A stretch of 8,654 nucleotides of DNA from Acidimicrobiia bacterium (lineage in GTDB: Bacteria; Actinomycetota; Acidimicrobiia; Acidimicrobiales; Poriferisodalaceae), in the NCBI GenBank assembly GCA_026983855.1, contig JALSTE010000627.1:1-8654 (forward strand), in the 5' to 3' direction. Position numbers and translations under genes: made by a program. Below the pieces are notes generated by a model. It saw only the letters and a program-made list of their open reading frames with translations, did not search any database and was not told the DNA's origin. Positions 6,844-8,654 of the stretch are shown one piece after another. How positions within the stretch are numbered: the first letter of the stretch is position 1; every line of letters begins with the position of its first letter.

Positions 6844-7863
6844 TCACGGGGCGGGTTCCGGCGCCCAGACGTTGGTGAACATGGCGGACAGGGGTGGCTT
6901 CGGTGCCGAGAACGCGGCATCCGCCGCCGCCGCGATTTCGTTGGCGACCGATTCGTCGATGGCGGACAGATCCGCGTCCGACACGACGTTCAGGGCCCGG
7001 AGTCGGGCGGCCTCGACCTTGATCGGATCCCGCTCATGCCAGACCTCGGCCTCCCCCTCGGGACGGTAGGCGGCGGGGTCGGAACGTGAGTGTCCCAGAT
7101 AGCGGTAGGTGGACATCTCGAGCAGGGTCGGGCCGGCTCCGCCACGGGCGTGTTCGAGGGCCGATGTGGTGGCCGAGGTGACGGCCTCCACGTCCTGCCC
7201 GTCGACCACCTGCCAGGGGATGCCGTAGGAATCTGCCCGGCGGGCCAGGGGGGTCACGGTGCTCACGGCGTCAACGTGGGTGAACTCGGCGTAGTGGTTG
7301 TTCTCGAGCACGAAAACCACCGGGGCCTTCCACAGCGACGCCAGGTTCAGTGCCTCGTGGAACACCCCGATGTTGGTGGCCCCGTCACCGAAGACCGCCA
7401 CCGTGACCCGGTCCGAGTCGAGTACCTGGGAGGCGAAGGCTCCCCCCAGGGCCTGGGCGATCTGGGTGCCGATGATCGTGAAGGAGTGGATGAGGCCCAC
7501 TCCCACGTCCGTGAGGTGGAAGGAGCCCCCGATCCCACCCACCGACCCGGTGGTCCTCCCGAGATTCTCGGCGAAGACCGACTCGAGGGTGCATCCGAGC
7601 GCCAGGCCAATGGCGTGCACCCGGTGGGCGACCCAGAACAGGTCGGTGGGGGGAGCGGCGGCGGCCAGTCCCACGGCCACCGCCTCCTGGCCGTCGGCGC
7701 AGTGGGTGGTTCCCCAGGCCTGGCCCGAGGCATGGAACTCGCGGATTCGTTCCTCGGCCGCCCGGATCTCGACCAGTCGTCGATACCTCTGGACGGGATC
7801 GTCGCGGAGAGCCAGCCGCCGCCGGAGGGCCTCGGGGTCGGCGGTGTTGAGATCGATGGCCAA
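6844..7863 (-). CDS. TPP-dependent dehydrogenase E1 component, alpha subunit (pyruvate dehydrogenase type)
   Basis: This is a second E1 alpha subunit, 339 residues from the chosen start. It would decarboxylate a 2-oxo acid such as pyruvate, with TPP, and hand the acyl group to a lipoyl domain. Visible blocks are HCADGQEA (55-62), VAHRVHAIGLALG (78-90), GIGGSFHLTD (110-119), the TPP motif from GDGATNIG (159-166) to LENN (186-189), and the later YRYLGHSRSDP, which is the pyruvate-type form of the loop; acoA has the acetoin-type form. The two alpha subunits differ clearly, so this is not a recent duplicate. I chose TTG at 7863 because GAGGAGGGG lies 7 bases upstream and the start falls one base after the TGA of the lipoyl gene. 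A longer version from TTG at 7902 or GTG at 7899 would overlap the lipoyl gene by more than 30 bases and lacks a good ribosome site. Its partners should be the lipoyl protein and the E1 beta gene just upstream. The exact substrate is not readable. Confidence 0.88.
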   Translation of the reverse strand: MAIDLNTADPEALRRRLALRDDPVQRYRRLVEIRAAEERIREFHASGQAWGTTHCADGQEAVAVGLAAAAPPTDLFWVAHRVHAIGLALGCTLESVFAENLGRTTGSVGGIGGSFHLTDVGVGLIHSFTIIGTQIAQALGGAFASQVLDSDRVTVAVFGDGATNIGVFHEALNLASLWKAPVVFVLENNHYAEFTHVDAVSTVTPLARRADSYGIPWQVVDGQDVEAVTSATTSALEHARGGAGPTLLEMSTYRYLGHSRSDPAAYRPEGEAEVWHERDPIKVEAARLRALNVVSDADLSAIDESVANEIAAAADAAFSAPKPPLSAMFTNVWAPEPAP

Positions 7864-7864
7864 T

Positions 7865-8104
7865 TCAGTTCCCCTCCTCGATCCGGCAGACGGGGTCACC
7901 AACGGCCAGCTCGTCGTCCTCTTCCGCCATCAGCTCGACCACCAGCCCGTTCGCGGTGGAGGGGATTTCACTCTCCACCTTGTCGGTCTCGACCAGTACC
8001 AGGGGTGTCCCGACCGCCACTCGATCCCCCACGGCGACCAACCATTCGATCAGGACGACCTCCTCGGTCATCTCGCCCAGTCGGGGAACGGTCACGATGC
8101 TCAC
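7865..8104 (-). CDS. Freestanding lipoyl-domain carrier protein
   Basis: This 79-residue protein consists of one biotin/lipoyl domain. The attachment site is ETDKVES with Lys42 at the expected hairpin tip. The upstream half ends in GTPLVLV and the downstream half has IPSTANGLVVEL and GDPVCRI, as in E2 N-terminal lipoyl domains. It lacks a subunit-binding domain and a catalytic acyltransferase domain, so it cannot transfer acyl groups to CoA by itself; it should act as a swinging-arm carrier for the adjacent E1 subunits. Biotin attachment is less likely, because the usual AMKM-like site is absent. The GTG start at 8104 has GAGGAG 5 bases upstream (8110-8115), and no longer in-frame version exists. 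The gene sits between E1 beta (58-base gap) and E1 alpha (one base after its TGA). A frameshifted full E2 is unlikely, since the next frame is a complete E1 alpha. Confidence 0.88.
   Translation of the reverse strand: MSIVTVPRLGEMTEEVVLIEWLVAVGDRVAVGTPLVLVETDKVESEIPSTANGLVVELMAEEDDELAVGDPVCRIEEGN
7871..7879 (-). promoter_or_regulatory. Ribosome binding site inside the lipoyl gene end, deciding the E1 alpha TTG start
   Basis: On the - strand GAGGAGGGG overlaps the last codons of the lipoyl gene, 7 bases before TTG at 7863. The arrangement GAGGAGGGG-AACTGAA-TTG puts the upstream stop codon inside the spacer, a layout expected for coupled translation. Confidence 0.6.
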
Positions 8105-8109
8105 GTTGT

Positions 8110-8115
8110 CTCCTC
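8110..8115 (-). promoter_or_regulatory. Ribosome binding site of the lipoyl carrier gene
   Basis: On the - strand GAGGAG stands 5 bases before the GTG at 8104 and supports that start. The rest of the 58-base gap up to the E1 beta stop (8105-8162) shows no promoter or terminator. Confidence 0.6.
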
Positions 8116-8162
8116 GGACGGGGGTGGTGGTGAACCGGCACGGTGCTCGTTCCGTTCGTCGG

Positions 8163-8654
8163 TCACACCAGCTCCTCCCACCAGGGCGACGGGCACCTGC
8201 CCGTGTCGCAGAGGGAGGCCACCTGATCGGTCACGTACTGAGGGGTGGGCAGGAAGGTGAGTTCCAGGTCCCGACTGAAGGGGACCGGCACGTCGGGAGT
8301 CGTCACGCGGTGCACCGGTGCCCGGAGTTCTCCGAACAGTTCGGCGGCGATGACCGAGGCCGGTTCGTGTCCCCAACCTCCCCCAAGCGGGTTCTCCTCC
8401 ACGATCACCGCCCGGCGGGTCCGGGTCACCGAGTTGAGCACGGTTCCGCGATCCCACGGCCGGAGGGTGCGCAAGTCTATGACCTCGGCCGAGATGTCCC
8501 TGGACTCCAGTCGGTCGGCCGCCGCCAAGGCCACGGGGACCATCTGGCCGAGGGATATGAGGGTCACGTCGTCGCCGGGTCTGAGTACAGAGGCCTCACC
8601 GAGGGGGAGGATCCCCCCCTCACCCCGGATCATGTCCCCCCGGTTCCCATAGGC
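8163..8654 (-). CDS. TPP-dependent dehydrogenase E1 component, beta subunit, 5' end missing
   Basis: The C-terminal 163 residues of an E1 beta subunit are present; the frame runs off the right edge (first codons read AYGNRGD). The fragment starts at the end of the pyrimidine domain and covers the transketolase C-terminal domain: LGEASVLRPGDDVTLISLGQ, then VIDLRTLRPWD, RAVIVEENPLGGGWGHEP and a final DVPVPFSRDLE. These are standard for pyruvate or branched-chain 2-oxo acid dehydrogenase beta subunits of about 325 residues, so roughly half is missing. The ATG at 8633 is internal and not the start. It is the first gene seen of the beta-lipoyl-alpha module and would form an alpha2-beta2 E1 with the alpha subunit at 6844-7863. 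The acetoin-type hallmark region lies outside the window, so the subfamily is less certain than for acoB. Confidence 0.88.
   Translation of the reverse strand, partial: AYGNRGDMIRGEGGILPLGEASVLRPGDDVTLISLGQMVPVALAAADRLESRDISAEVIDLRTLRPWDRGTVLNSVTRTRRAVIVEENPLGGGWGHEPASVIAAELFGELRAPVHRVTTPDVPVPFSRDLELTFLPTPQYVTDQVASLCDTGRCPSPWWEELV

Noticed and set aside
7865..8104. Biotin carrier protein (acetyl-CoA carboxylase type) or glycine cleavage H protein
   Set aside because: The site is ETDKVES, typical of E2 lipoyl domains, without the AMKM biotin site. At 79 residues it is too short for an H protein, and it sits between E1 subunits.
7090..8133. 347-codon open frame on the + strand
   Set aside because: It is antisense to the E1 alpha and lipoyl genes and ends in an Arg/Pro/Ser-rich tail, as expected of a shadow frame.

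Overview
This is a GC-rich bacterial window (no base count was run). Frequent GTG/TTG starts, purine-rich Shine-Dalgarno sites and tight gene packing fit an actinobacterium-like genome. The taxonomic call is an inference and weak, because no rRNA, tRNA or other phylogenetic marker is present. There are nine protein-coding genes, two of them cut by the window edges, and no mobile element, CRISPR array or RNA gene that I can support. No gap without a gene exceeds about 120 bases.

Layout: on the + strand at the left edge is the C-terminal part of a LivF-type ABC transporter ATPase, followed by a compact rho-independent terminator. All other genes are on the - strand. In transcription order (right to left) they are: the C-terminal part of a thiamine-diphosphate (TPP) dehydrogenase E1 beta subunit; a 79-residue protein that is only a lipoyl domain; an E1 alpha subunit of pyruvate-dehydrogenase type; a beta-lactamase-fold serine hydrolase; a second E1 pair (alpha then beta) with hallmarks of acetoin dehydrogenase (AcoA, AcoB); an AcoC-type protein fusing a lipoyl domain to an alpha/beta hydrolase; and a single-chain ATP-dependent dihydroxyacetone kinase (DhaK-DhaL fusion). 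The kinase and the LivF gene converge across a 38-base gap.

The genes suggest catabolism of small ketones and alpha-ketols. The AcoAB-AcoC set would cleave an acetoin-like substrate by TPP chemistry and pass the acyl group to the lipoyl arm of AcoC. The kinase would phosphorylate dihydroxyacetone or a related short ketose. The first E1 module is a distinct dehydrogenase with its own freestanding lipoyl carrier and the unusual order beta-lipoyl-alpha. Neither a dihydrolipoamide dehydrogenase (E3) nor a classical E2 acyltransferase is in the window, so both modules must borrow these or find them beyond the right edge. The serine hydrolase between the modules might release a substrate from an ester, but nothing in the sequence proves that.

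The parts belong to known families. The arrangement is the most unusual thing here: two unrelated E1 modules side by side, each with a non-classical lipoyl carrier and no visible acyltransferase, next to a ketose kinase.
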